NCBI GenBank assembly: GCA_021414185.1
Contig: JAIOOZ010000498.1
Span: 1-5,422 of the forward strand
Direction: 5' to 3'
Length of the DNA: 5,422 bases
Origin: Betaproteobacteria bacterium
Lineage (GTDB): Bacteria > Pseudomonadota > Gammaproteobacteria > Burkholderiales > SG8-41
Positions within the stretch are counted from its first letter, which is position 1. Every line of letters begins with the position of its first letter. Of the stretch, positions 1-5,422 are shown piece by piece. A model generated the notes under the pieces. It was not told the origin of the DNA. It saw only the letters and a program-made list of their open reading frames with translations, and did not search any database. The position numbers and the translations under genes are program-made.

Positions 1-2721
1 CATGCCGAAGGGCAGCGCGAGCAGCACCGAGAGCGGCAGCGACCATTTCTCGTACTGCGCCGCGAGGATCAGGAACACCATCAGCGCAGCGAGGCCGAGC
101 GCGATCCCCGAGGTGCCGCTCGACTTCTTTTCCTGGTAGGAAGCACCACCCCAGTCGAAACTGAACTCGGACGGCAGTACCTCGTTGGCGATCTTCTCGA
201 CTTCCGCGATCGCCTGGCCTGAGGAGATGCCCGGCGCGCCCTGGCCGAACAGCTTGACCGACGGCAGGTTGTTGAAGCGGTCGAGCGAGTCGGGGCCCGC
301 CGAGAATTTGACTTCCGCGAGCGCCGAGAGCGGGACCATCGAGCCGGCGTTCGGTCCTTCCTGCGCGCGCACGTAAATGCCGCCGATCGCCTCGGGCCGC
401 TTGCGGTACTCGCGGTCGGCCGACATCAGCACCTGCCAGGTGCGGCCATAGCGGTTGAAGTCATTGACGTAAAAATTGCCGAGCGTCGCCGCGAGCGTGT
501 CGAACACGTCGTTGATCGGCACGCCGAGCGCTTTCGCCTTCTCGCGGTCGACGTCGACGTAGAGCTGCGGCACGGTGGCGCGCCACAGCGTCTGCACGCC
601 GCCCAGCAGCGGGTCGGTGTTCGCCTTGCCGAGAAACTGGAACAGCACTTCGGCCATGCGCTTGGGGCCGCCCTCGCCGCGGTTCTGCAGGTAGAACTCG
701 AAGCCGCCCGCGGTGCCGAGGCCGAAGATCGGCGGCGGGTTGAAGGCAAGCACGAGAGCCTCCTTGATGTGGCCGGTCTTCATGAACACCTCGCCCACCA
801 GCTGCGGCGTGGTCTGCTTGCGCTCGTCCCAGTGCTTTTGCGTGACGAAGATCGACGCCGCGTTATTGCGGAAGCCGCCGCCCAAGAAGTCGAAACCGGT
901 GAACGCGATGACGTTCTCGTTGGCCGGGTTCGAGCGGATCGCCTCGACGACCTCGCTGACCACCTTGTCGGTGCGCTGCAGCGTCGCGCCGTCGGGCAGG
1001 ATCACCGCCGTGATAAACCAGCCTTGGTCCTCGTCGGGAACGAGGCTGCCGGGCGTGAAGCGCCAGAGTCCTATGGTGACTGCCACCATGACGAGGAACA
1101 GGACCACGCCGAAGACGCCGCGCCGGATCATCCAGGCCACGCCGTTTTCGTAGCGGTCCGTGACGCGCTCGAACCAGCGGTTGAAAGCGCCGAAAAACTT
1201 TCCGGGTTCGAGGTGGCCCCGCTTCAGCATGGCCACGCAAAGCGAAGGCGTGAGGGTGAGCGCGACGAGGCCCGAGATCACCACCGCGATCGAGATCGTC
1301 ACCGCGAACTGGCGGTAGAGCTCGCCCGTGAGGCCGCCGAGGAAGGCGATCGGCACGAACACCGCGCACAGAGTGAGCACGATGGCGATGATCGGGCTGG
1401 TGACTTCAAGCATCGCCTTGACTGCCGCATCGCGCGCGGACAAATGCTCTTCGCGCATGATGCGCTCGACGTTCTCCAGCACGACGATGGCGTCGTCGAC
1501 CACGATGCCGATGGCGAGCACCATGCCGAACAGCGTCAGCGTGTTGATCGAGTAGCCGAGCAGCTGCAGGCCCGCGAAGGTGCCGATCAGCGACACCGGC
1601 ACCGCCGCGATCGGGATCAGCGTGGCGCGCCAGTTCTGCAGGAACAGGAATACCACCAGCGTGACGAGGACCATCGCCTCGATGAGCGTAATCACCACCT
1701 CGCGGATCGACACCTCGACGAAGCGCGTGGTGTCATAGGGGATCGAGTAGGTGAAGCCAGAGGGGAAGCGCGGCGCGAGTCCGGCGACCGTTTTCTTGAC
1801 GTTGTCGCCAACCTCCAACGCGTTCGAGCCGGGCAGCAGGAATACACCGACCAGCGTGGCGGGCTTGCCGTTGATGCGGCCGATAAAGTCGTTGTCGCGT
1901 CCGCCAAGCTCGACGCGCGCGACGTCCTTCAGCCGCAGGGTCGAGCCGTTGGCATTGGCGCGGATGATAATGTTTTCGAATTCCTTCGGGTCGGCGAGCC
2001 GGCCTTTGGTGGTGATCGTGTAAACGAGTTCCTGGGGGCCGCCGGTGGGGCTTTGCCCGATCTTCCCGGCGGCGAACTGCGCGTTCTGCTCGTTGATCGC
2101 GCGCAACAGGTCCGAGGTCGACAGCTTCAATTGCGTCATGCGGTCGGGCTTGACCCAGATCCGCATCGCGTAGTCCTTGGCGCCGAAGATCTGCACGTTG
2201 GTGGTGCCGGGCACGCGTTTTAGCGCGTCGAGCACGTTGAGCGTCACGTAGTTGCTCGTGAAGAGGTCGTCGCGCGTGTCGTCCGGCGAATAGAACGCGA
2301 GCACCTGCAGGAACGCCGACGAACCCTTCTCAACCGTCACGCCCTGGCGGCGCACTTCCTGCGGCAGCCGAGGCTCTGCCTGCTTGACGCGGTTGTTGAC
2401 GTTGAGAGCCGCCTGCTCGATGTTGGCGCCGATGTCGAAAGTGACCTGGATCTCGACCACGCCCTGCGAGGTGGAGGTCGAGCTCATGTAGATCATCTTC
2501 TCGATGCCGTTGATCGAGTTCTCGAGGGGCGCTGCGACGGTCTGCTCCAGTGTCTCGGCGGACGCGCCGGGATAGATCGCGCGCACGGTCACCACTGGCG
2601 GCGCGATCTCCGGGTACTGCGCGATCGGCAGCACCCGCATCGATGCCAGGCCGGCGATCAGGATGAAAATCGAGAGCACCGCCGCGAAGATCGGGCGGTC
2701 GATAAAGAATCTGGAGATCAT
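1..2721 (-). CDS. RND multidrug efflux transporter, HAE1 family (AcrB/MexF-like), C-terminus beyond the window
   Basis: Inner-membrane proton/drug antiporter of a tripartite efflux pump. It captures substrates from periplasm and membrane and passes them to an outer-membrane channel through the adaptor encoded just upstream. The frame is open from ATG at 2721 to the left edge, giving 907 residues of the roughly 1040-1060 usual for the family. It starts MISRFFIDRPIFAAVLSI (TM1 about 10-28), followed by porter segments with VQIFG (F179, near AcrB F178). TM2-TM6 span about 340-490. TM4 carries GIVVDDAIVVLENVER, with D409 and D410 matching the AcrB proton-relay pair D407/D408. The second half has PDEDQG, then a switch-loop region with F610, F612, glycines 614-616 and F617. 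TM8 lies at about 872-889 and the window ends in TM9. TM10 with the relay lysine, TM11 and TM12 are not visible, so integrity cannot be judged. The N-terminal half most resembles AcrB and MexF. Substrates cannot be predicted. The start overlaps the adaptor stop by 4 nt. Confidence 0.96.
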   Translation of the reverse strand, partial: MISRFFIDRPIFAAVLSIFILIAGLASMRVLPIAQYPEIAPPVVTVRAIYPGASAETLEQTVAAPLENSINGIEKMIYMSSTSTSQGVVEIQVTFDIGANIEQAALNVNNRVKQAEPRLPQEVRRQGVTVEKGSSAFLQVLAFYSPDDTRDDLFTSNYVTLNVLDALKRVPGTTNVQIFGAKDYAMRIWVKPDRMTQLKLSTSDLLRAINEQNAQFAAGKIGQSPTGGPQELVYTITTKGRLADPKEFENIIIRANANGSTLRLKDVARVELGGRDNDFIGRINGKPATLVGVFLLPGSNALEVGDNVKKTVAGLAPRFPSGFTYSIPYDTTRFVEVSIREVVITLIEAMVLVTLVVFLFLQNWRATLIPIAAVPVSLIGTFAGLQLLGYSINTLTLFGMVLAIGIVVDDAIVVLENVERIMREEHLSARDAAVKAMLEVTSPIIAIVLTLCAVFVPIAFLGGLTGELYRQFAVTISIAVVISGLVALTLTPSLCVAMLKRGHLEPGKFFGAFNRWFERVTDRYENGVAWMIRRGVFGVVLFLVMVAVTIGLWRFTPGSLVPDEDQGWFITAVILPDGATLQRTDKVVSEVVEAIRSNPANENVIAFTGFDFLGGGFRNNAASIFVTQKHWDERKQTTPQLVGEVFMKTGHIKEALVLAFNPPPIFGLGTAGGFEFYLQNRGEGGPKRMAEVLFQFLGKANTDPLLGGVQTLWRATVPQLYVDVDREKAKALGVPINDVFDTLAATLGNFYVNDFNRYGRTWQVLMSADREYRKRPEAIGGIYVRAQEGPNAGSMVPLSALAEVKFSAGPDSLDRFNNLPSVKLFGQGAPGISSGQAIAEVEKIANEVLPSEFSFDWGGASYQEKKSSGTSGIALGLAALMVFLILAAQYEKWSLPLSVLLALPFGM

Positions 2722-3953
2722 TTCTTCTCCGCGGCTTTCTCTTCAGCCTTCTTGCCGGCGCCTTTCGACGGATCGCCCTTCGACGGTTCACCTTTCGATG
2801 GATCGCCCACCTGCACCGGCGAGCCGGGCGCGAAGATGCGCGCGACGCCGTCGACGATCACCTTGTCGCCCGCCTTGAGACCGGAATTGATGATCCAGTC
2901 GTCGCCCGTCCAGTCGCCGACCTGTACCGGTTGCGGCATCGCCTTGTTGTCCGCGCTCAGCAGGTACACGAATTTGCCCTGCGGGCCCTCGAGCACCGCG
3001 CGCTGCGGCACGGTGATCGCATTCGGCCGCACCGCGCCTTTAAGCGTCACGCGCACGAACTGCCCCGGCCGCAGGACGCCCTTCGGGTTCGGAATTTCGG
3101 CGCGCGTGTCGCTGGTGCCGGTGTTGCCCGAGACTTTCACGTCCGAGAAGTTGAGTCTGCCGGACTGGCCGTAGACGGTGCCGTCGGCCAGCTTGACGAC
3201 AACCTCGAAGCGGCCGCCCTTGGGCAGCACGAGCCGGCCGGCTGCGGCCTCGCTGTTGAGTTTCAATTGATCGTTGTCAGGAACACCGAAGCTCACCCAC
3301 ATCGGATCGATTTGCGTCACGGTCGTCAGCAGCACATCCGGCCCGGAGACCAGTGTGCCTTCCGAGCGTTGCGCGCGGCCGGTGATGCCGGACAGCGGCG
3401 ATTCGACTTTGGTGTACAGGAGGTTCAACTGCGCTTCGGCAAGCCGCGCCCGCGCACCTTTGAGCTCCGCTTCGGCGATGGACTCCGCGGAGGCCGCGTC
3501 GTCGAAATCTTTCTGGCTCACCGCCTTTTCCGCGAACAGCGGTTTCAGCCGGGAAGTGTTTTTCTTCGCTTGCGCAGCCTTGGCTTCAGCGCTCGCAACG
3601 TCGGCATCAGCACGCGCTACGGCGACGTTGAACGGCGCCTGGTCGATGGTGAACAGCGACTGTCCCTTGCTGACGTGACCGCCTTCGACGAAGTTGCGCG
3701 TCTGCACGATGCCGGTCACGCGGGCGCGGACTTCCACTTCGCGCGAGCCCAGTGTCTGACCGGTGTACTCGAATTGCGCCGGCAGCGTCTTCGGCTCGAC
3801 CGTGATAACGGACACCGCTGCCGGTGGCATCCCGCCGCCGGGCCCGTGCGCGCTTTTACCATCGCCGGAACGGCCGCAGGCCGCGAGCAGCAGGAGGGGC
3901 AACAACAGCATCAGTTTCACGTGCAAAGGTTTCGTTTCGATGGTCATATTCAT
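2718..3953 (-). CDS. RND efflux periplasmic adaptor lipoprotein (AcrA/MexE-like membrane fusion protein)
   Basis: Periplasmic adaptor, 411 residues, bridging the RND transporter and an outer-membrane channel. It has a hydrophobic signal segment ending in lipobox L23-A-A-C26, so C26 is the probable lipidated residue anchoring it to the inner membrane. The first lipoyl half lies at about 70-104 (ARVTGIVQ, VEGGHVSKGQSLFTID). An alanine-rich alpha-helical hairpin spans about 106-180. At its tip R135, L139 and S146 fit the RxxxLxxxxxxS channel-docking motif of AcrA-type adaptors. The second lipoyl half (SPLSGITG, about 185-192), beta-barrel and membrane-proximal domains (VLRPGQFVRV, IFAPGSPVQVG) follow. 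Residues 384-398 are three pentapeptides (DPSKG, EPSKG, DPSKG), then a Lys/Glu-rich tail to 411; this tail is unusual. M1 at 3953 has only a weak GGA immediately upstream. M3 at 3947 has the same GGA 6 nt upstream and may be the true start. Its stop overlaps the transporter start. Confidence 0.95.
   Translation of the reverse strand: MNMTIETKPLHVKLMLLLPLLLLAACGRSGDGKSAHGPGGGMPPAAVSVITVEPKTLPAQFEYTGQTLGSREVEVRARVTGIVQTRNFVEGGHVSKGQSLFTIDQAPFNVAVARADADVASAEAKAAQAKKNTSRLKPLFAEKAVSQKDFDDAASAESIAEAELKGARARLAEAQLNLLYTKVESPLSGITGRAQRSEGTLVSGPDVLLTTVTQIDPMWVSFGVPDNDQLKLNSEAAAGRLVLPKGGRFEVVVKLADGTVYGQSGRLNFSDVKVSGNTGTSDTRAEIPNPKGVLRPGQFVRVTLKGAVRPNAITVPQRAVLEGPQGKFVYLLSADNKAMPQPVQVGDWTGDDWIINSGLKAGDKVIVDGVARIFAPGSPVQVGDPSKGEPSKGDPSKGAGKKAEEKAAEKK
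2726..2730 (-). promoter_or_regulatory. Ribosome binding site of the RND transporter, inside the adaptor gene
   Basis: On the minus strand GGAGA lies 4 nt before the transporter ATG at 2721. It is read by the adaptor as the codons for its last residues (A-E-K-K-stop), so one purine-rich stretch gives both the lysine tail and the Shine-Dalgarno site. With the ATGA overlap this supports the chosen start and suggests translational coupling. Confidence 0.8.
2761..2805 (-). repeat. Three tandem 15-bp repeats coding for (D/E)PSKG
   Basis: Three consecutive in-frame 15-bp units (2761-2775, 2776-2790, 2791-2805) encode DPSKG, EPSKG and DPSKG near the adaptor C-terminus. The units differ at a few positions, mostly silent (CCA/CCG, AAA/AAG, GGT/GGC), with one Asp/Glu change, so the duplication is not brand new. 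The unit is a multiple of three, so gain or loss of copies would change linker length without breaking the frame. Confidence 0.9.
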
Positions 3954-3960
3954 TCCAGAT

Positions 3961-3972
3961 CATTGTGCAATG
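3961..3972. promoter_or_regulatory. Inverted repeat CATTG-TG-CAATG just upstream of the adaptor start
   Basis: A perfect 5+2+5 dyad lies 7 nt upstream of the adaptor ATG at 3953. It could be part of an operator for a pump repressor or activator, or a small hairpin near the translation start. The arms are short enough for chance, and no regulator gene lies beside it in the window. Confidence 0.3.
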
Positions 3973-3975
3973 GGG

Positions 3976-3992
3976 CAAAAATGCGCCGGCGC
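3976..3992 (-). terminator. Weak terminator-like element between DUF1428 and the adaptor gene
   Basis: The 10-bp perfect palindrome GCGCCGGCGC (3983-3992) is followed on the minus strand by AT and a short T run (TTTTT, 3976-3980). As RNA it can form only a short stem with a tight loop, so as an intrinsic terminator it is weak. It might still cut read-through from DUF1428 into the pump genes. It could equally be a GC-rich protein binding site. Confidence 0.25.
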
Positions 3993-3996
3993 GGAC

Positions 3997-4037
3997 GCGA
4001 TTCTGCCGCGGCCGTTCTTGGGTTGCGCGAGAATCGC
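3997..4037. promoter_or_regulatory. 8-bp inverted repeat GCGATTCT/AGAATCGC upstream of the pump operon
   Basis: The arms are at 3997-4004 and 4030-4037, separated by 25 nt, and are perfectly complementary. Just inside them CGCG at 4007-4010 can pair with CGCG at 4026-4029 across a 2-nt bulge, extending the stem. It lies immediately after the DUF1428 stop and 44 nt or more before the adaptor start. It may be a terminator stem without an obvious U-tract, a structured leader, or a spaced operator. Function is not determined. Confidence 0.35.
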
Positions 4038-4048
4038 CCGGCTCGGTA

Positions 4049-4408
4049 CTACAAATCGACGAGGAGTTTGAAACCGCCGAAGATCATGCGTTTTCCGTCG
4101 AAGGGCAGGGCCTTGGGATCCATCATGCTGTCGAACCGCTTGTCCTTCATCACCTTGGCCATGATGCTGTCGCGCTGGGCACGGGATTTGTACACGATAT
4201 ACGAAAACACAACTATCTCGCCGGCCTTTAGTTTGACGCTTTGGGGGAAAGAAGTATGTTTTCCCGTCTTGACGTCATCGGCGATGCATTCTTTGTATTC
4301 AAGCGCACCGTACTCGCGCCAGATTTTACCCGCTTTCCGCGCCATGCTGCGATAGGCCGCCAGCTTTTTCCGGGGTACCGGCACGATAAATCCGTCTACG
4401 TATGACAT
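4049..4408 (-). CDS. DUF1428 family protein (YbaA-like)
   Basis: Small cytoplasmic protein of 119 residues, close to the usual length of the DUF1428/YbaA family. That family adopts an alpha/beta ferredoxin-like dimeric-barrel fold related to antibiotic-biosynthesis monooxygenases and has no firmly established function. Family marks are the N-terminal MSYVDGFIVPVP (E. coli YbaA begins similarly), KAGKIWREYGALEYKEC in the first half, VVFSYIVYKSRAQRD in the middle, and the C-terminal signature PFDGKRMIFGGF (102-113). I chose ATG 4408 because GGAGA at 4414-4418 sits 5 nt upstream and because homology begins exactly there. The open frame extends upstream to 4534, but that extension has no family similarity. 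There is no signal peptide or membrane segment. It points the same way as the efflux genes, 95 nt ahead of them, so co-transcription is possible, but inverted repeats in the gap may separate them. Confidence 0.93.
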   Translation of the reverse strand: MSYVDGFIVPVPRKKLAAYRSMARKAGKIWREYGALEYKECIADDVKTGKHTSFPQSVKLKAGEIVVFSYIVYKSRAQRDSIMAKVMKDKRFDSMMDPKALPFDGKRMIFGGFKLLVDL

Positions 4409-4413
4409 GTGAA

Positions 4414-4418
4414 TCTCC
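4414..4418 (-). promoter_or_regulatory. Ribosome binding site deciding the DUF1428 start
   Basis: GGAGA on the minus strand, 5 nt before ATG 4408. It selects the 119-residue form over the longer open frame that begins at 4534. Confidence 0.85.
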
Positions 4419-4588
4419 ATAATGAAGTTGTGGGTTTTGCACAGTTTGTGACAGTTCCTGCTTGTAGTCGTTCGGCACGGCGCGAATTCGACAACTGCGC
4501 GCACAGTCTCAGAGCGCAGGCCCTGGAACCGCATGTTTTATGTGCCCGCACCACATCCAACCGGGACTTTGCCTCGTAAATACCAAAA

Positions 4589-4608
4589 GGTGCTCCGGGC
4601 GGAGTGCC
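4589..4608 (+). promoter_or_regulatory. Hairpin in the leader of the DUF3455 lipoprotein gene
   Basis: CTCCG (4593-4597) and CGGAG (4600-4604) are complementary. The stem extends outward through two G-U pairs to GG (4589-4590) with CC (4607-4608). The innermost pair would probably open to leave a four-base loop. It ends 15 nt before the GAGGA ribosome binding site. It could stabilise the mRNA 5' end, tune translation, or be an operator dyad at DNA level. It lacks a U-tract, so it is not an intrinsic terminator. Confidence 0.4.
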
Positions 4609-4623
4609 CAACCCACAATAAAC

Positions 4624-4628
4624 GAGGA
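4624..4628 (+). promoter_or_regulatory. Ribosome binding site deciding the DUF3455 lipoprotein start
   Basis: GAGGA lies 6 nt before ATG 4635. It rules out the in-frame upstream ATG at 4533, whose 34 extra residues would bury the signal peptide. Confidence 0.85.
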
Positions 4629-4634
4629 ACAGCC

Positions 4635-5162
4635 ATGTCTAAAAAATTACGGAACTCAGCATTTCTACTGCCGCTGGCGCTGGCTGCCTGTGCCGCCGCC
4701 ATGCAGGCGCCGGAGGCGCCACAAGCCGTCACCCCACCCGCCGGCAGCAAATATTCGATGACTGCCGTCGGCATCGGGGAGATCACCTACGAGTGCCGCG
4801 CCAAAGCGGGCGCGGCGGACGCGTTCGAATGGGTCTTCGTCGCCCCGGTGGCGACGCTTTATGACGGCAACAAAAAGGTAGTCGGCAAGTACTACGGCGG
4901 GCCGACCTGGGAAGCCAACGACGGCAGCAAAGTGACCGGCAAGCAGCTGGCAGTCGCGCCGGCAACGGGTACGGGAAACATTCCTCTGCAACTGGTGCAG
5001 GCCAATCCGGCGATGGGCAGCGGTGCGATGACGGACGTGACGTATATCCAGCGCCTGAACACCATGGGTGGTGTTGCTCCTGCCGCGCCGTGCGCCAAGG
5101 CCAATGCAGGCGCGAAGCAGCAGGTCAAGTACCAGGCCGATTACGTCTTTTACAAGAAATAA
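4635..5162 (+). CDS. Predicted lipoprotein with a DUF3455 domain
   Basis: Exported protein of 175 residues. A short basic N-terminus (MSKKLRN) is followed by a hydrophobic stretch and lipobox L16-A-A-C19, so C19 is the likely lipidation site. Residues 20-36 are an Ala/Pro-rich linker. The rest matches the DUF3455 pattern as I recall it: ITYECRAK (50-57), FEWVFVAPVATLYD (64-77), VVGKYYGGPTWEANDGSKV (82-100), IPLQLVQA (116-123), VTYIQRLNTMGGVAP (135-149), C153 and YQADYVFY (166-173). C54 and C153 are the only cysteines after the lipidation site and could form a disulfide in the periplasm. The family occurs in bacteria and fungi; I know of no established function. It appears monocistronic, transcribed away from DUF1428, with a terminator-like hairpin right after its stop. 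The lipoprotein call is strong. The domain call rests on remembered motifs. Confidence 0.88.
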   Translation: MSKKLRNSAFLLPLALAACAAAMQAPEAPQAVTPPAGSKYSMTAVGIGEITYECRAKAGAADAFEWVFVAPVATLYDGNKKVVGKYYGGPTWEANDGSKVTGKQLAVAPATGTGNIPLQLVQANPAMGSGAMTDVTYIQRLNTMGGVAPAAPCAKANAGAKQQVKYQADYVFYKK

Positions 5163-5164
5163 TC

Positions 5165-5204
5165 CGCGGCAGAGGCGGGTCCGGCCCGCCTTTGTCCGCG
5201 TTTT
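5165..5204 (+). terminator. Bipartite GC-rich hairpin with T-run, terminator of the DUF3455 gene
   Basis: An inner stem GGCGGG (5174-5179) pairs with CCCGCC (5185-5190) around a 5-nt loop, and extends weakly through AGA/TTT. An outer stem CGCGG (5165-5169) pairs with CCGCG (5196-5200) and is directly followed by TTTT (5201-5204). It begins 2 nt after the stop codon, in the 51-nt gap between convergent genes. On the minus strand the T-run after the hairpin is poor, so efficient bidirectional termination is less certain. Confidence 0.7.
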
Positions 5205-5213
5205 CCATCACGA

Positions 5214-5422
5214 TTAGCCGCCGCTCAAAGCCTGCACGATAGAAATGTCGTTGGTATCGGCAAGCACGATGTCGAGCGTGCGCGCTTCGTTGCCGTTCAC
5301 GAAAACGCGCATATGGCGGCGAATCGCATCCTGCTCGTCGATCATGCGGAAGCGGATGCCCGGAAACTGCCGGTCGAGGTCCATGAGCAGCGCGGCGAGT
5401 GTCGCGCCCTGCGCGGCGACCG
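5214..5422 (-). CDS. MoaD/ThiS-family sulfur-carrier protein, N-terminus beyond the window
   Basis: Reading leftward from the right edge, the frame is open for 68 residues to TAA (5216-5214). It ends in VQALSGG, the bare C-terminal Gly-Gly of ubiquitin-like sulfur carriers. In that family the terminal glycine is adenylated by a MoeB/ThiF-type E1-like enzyme and turned into a thiocarboxylate. Other family marks are LAALLMDLDRQFPGIRFRM near the visible start, RVFVNGNEARTLD in the middle, and NDISIVQALSGG at the end (compare the VNG...L...D.V.I.PA..GG pattern of MoaD proteins). About 20 N-terminal residues should lie outside. I cannot tell from this part whether it serves molybdopterin synthesis, thiamine synthesis or a CysO-like cysteine route. 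No partner gene is visible. It converges on the DUF3455 gene. Confidence 0.82.
   Translation of the reverse strand, partial: VAAQGATLAALLMDLDRQFPGIRFRMIDEQDAIRRHMRVFVNGNEARTLDIVLADTNDISIVQALSGG

Larger units (their letters stand above)
4409..4634. other. Divergent intergenic region between DUF1428 and the DUF3455 lipoprotein gene
   Basis: These 226 nt should hold promoters for both flanking genes. Parts (about 4421-4450 and 4535-4590) are less GC-rich than the genes. I see no convincing sigma-70 pair with 16-18 nt spacing, and no sigma-54 (GG/GC) element on either strand. Visible elements are the two ribosome binding sites, a hairpin at 4589-4608, and an imperfect direct repeat TTTGCACAG / TTTGTGACAG around 4436-4454. 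No coding potential is supported. Confidence 0.6.

Noticed and set aside
863..1369. Possible frameshift in the transporter, suggested by a 168-codon minus-strand frame inside it
   Set aside because: Reading the transporter frame codon by codon through this region gives continuous RND sequence, including PDEDQG and the switch-loop region. The 168-codon frame is a shadow.
769..2223. 484-codon plus-strand open frame opposite the RND transporter
   Set aside because: Its product is rich in Arg, Asp, His, Glu and Ala with no recognisable domain. It lies entirely antisense to well-conserved transporter sequence, and is a typical mirror frame in GC-rich DNA.
2330..2791. 153-codon minus-strand open frame over the adaptor/transporter junction
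   Set aside because: It is out of frame with both real genes and arginine-rich, with no domain. The ATGA overlap already explains the junction, and no frameshift is needed.
2931..4355. 474-codon plus-strand open frame opposite the adaptor and DUF1428
   Set aside because: It runs antisense through two clear genes and their intergenic gap, has low-complexity composition and no supported start.
4436..4454. TTTGCACAG/TTTGTGACAG as a CRP-type or other activator site
   Set aside because: Only one TGTGA half-site is present with no matching TCACA at the right spacing. It is too weak to call.
4409..4534. N-terminal extension of DUF1428 to an upstream ATG at 4534
   Set aside because: The 42 extra residues show no family similarity, while ATG 4408 has a good ribosome binding site and matches the known family start.
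4530..4582. Sigma-70 promoter candidates (TTTTAT at 4536, TAAATA at 4577) for the lipoprotein gene
   Set aside because: Neither has an acceptable -35 hexamer at 16-18 nt, so no promoter is called.
4533..4634. N-terminal extension of the DUF3455 lipoprotein to ATG 4533
   Set aside because: It would place 34 residues before the signal peptide, and GAGGA 6 nt before ATG 4635 marks the true start.

Overview
The window looks like chromosomal DNA of a Gram-negative proteobacterium. Base composition is GC-rich by eye (not computed). It encodes a tripartite RND efflux pump with a lipoprotein adaptor, a YbaA-like DUF1428 protein and a second lipoprotein. A beta-proteobacterial host (Burkholderiales-like) is my best guess from protein style, but that is inference. 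Coding density is high, and I see no tRNA, rRNA, CRISPR array, insertion sequence or phage gene.

Layout. From about 4408 leftward, three genes lie on the minus strand: a DUF1428 protein (4408-4049), a 95-nt gap, a periplasmic adaptor lipoprotein (3953-2718) and an RND inner-membrane transporter (2721 to the left edge, 907 residues visible, C-terminus missing). Adaptor and transporter overlap by 4 nt (ATGA) and must be one operon. An outer-membrane channel gene may follow beyond the left edge. The gap before the adaptor holds three short inverted repeats that could be an operator, a terminator or both. A 226-nt divergent intergenic region (4409-4634) separates DUF1428 from a plus-strand DUF3455 lipoprotein (4635-5162). 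That gene ends at a bipartite terminator-like hairpin and converges on the 3' end of a minus-strand MoaD/ThiS-like sulfur-carrier gene that runs off the right edge.

How the genes work together. Adaptor and transporter form the inner two parts of a proton-driven HAE1-type drug/solvent exporter. The visible transporter keeps the TM4 Asp-Asp proton-relay pair, and the adaptor keeps the Arg/Leu/Ser channel-docking motif at its hairpin tip. DUF1428 is co-oriented, but its functional link to the pump is unproven. The DUF3455 lipoprotein and the MoaD-like protein appear to be separate transcription units.

I found no clear previously undescribed system. The most unusual items are a pentapeptide-repeat, Lys/Glu-rich tail on the adaptor that also encodes the transporter's ribosome binding site, the cluster of inverted repeats before the pump operon, and the poorly characterised DUF3455 lipoprotein.
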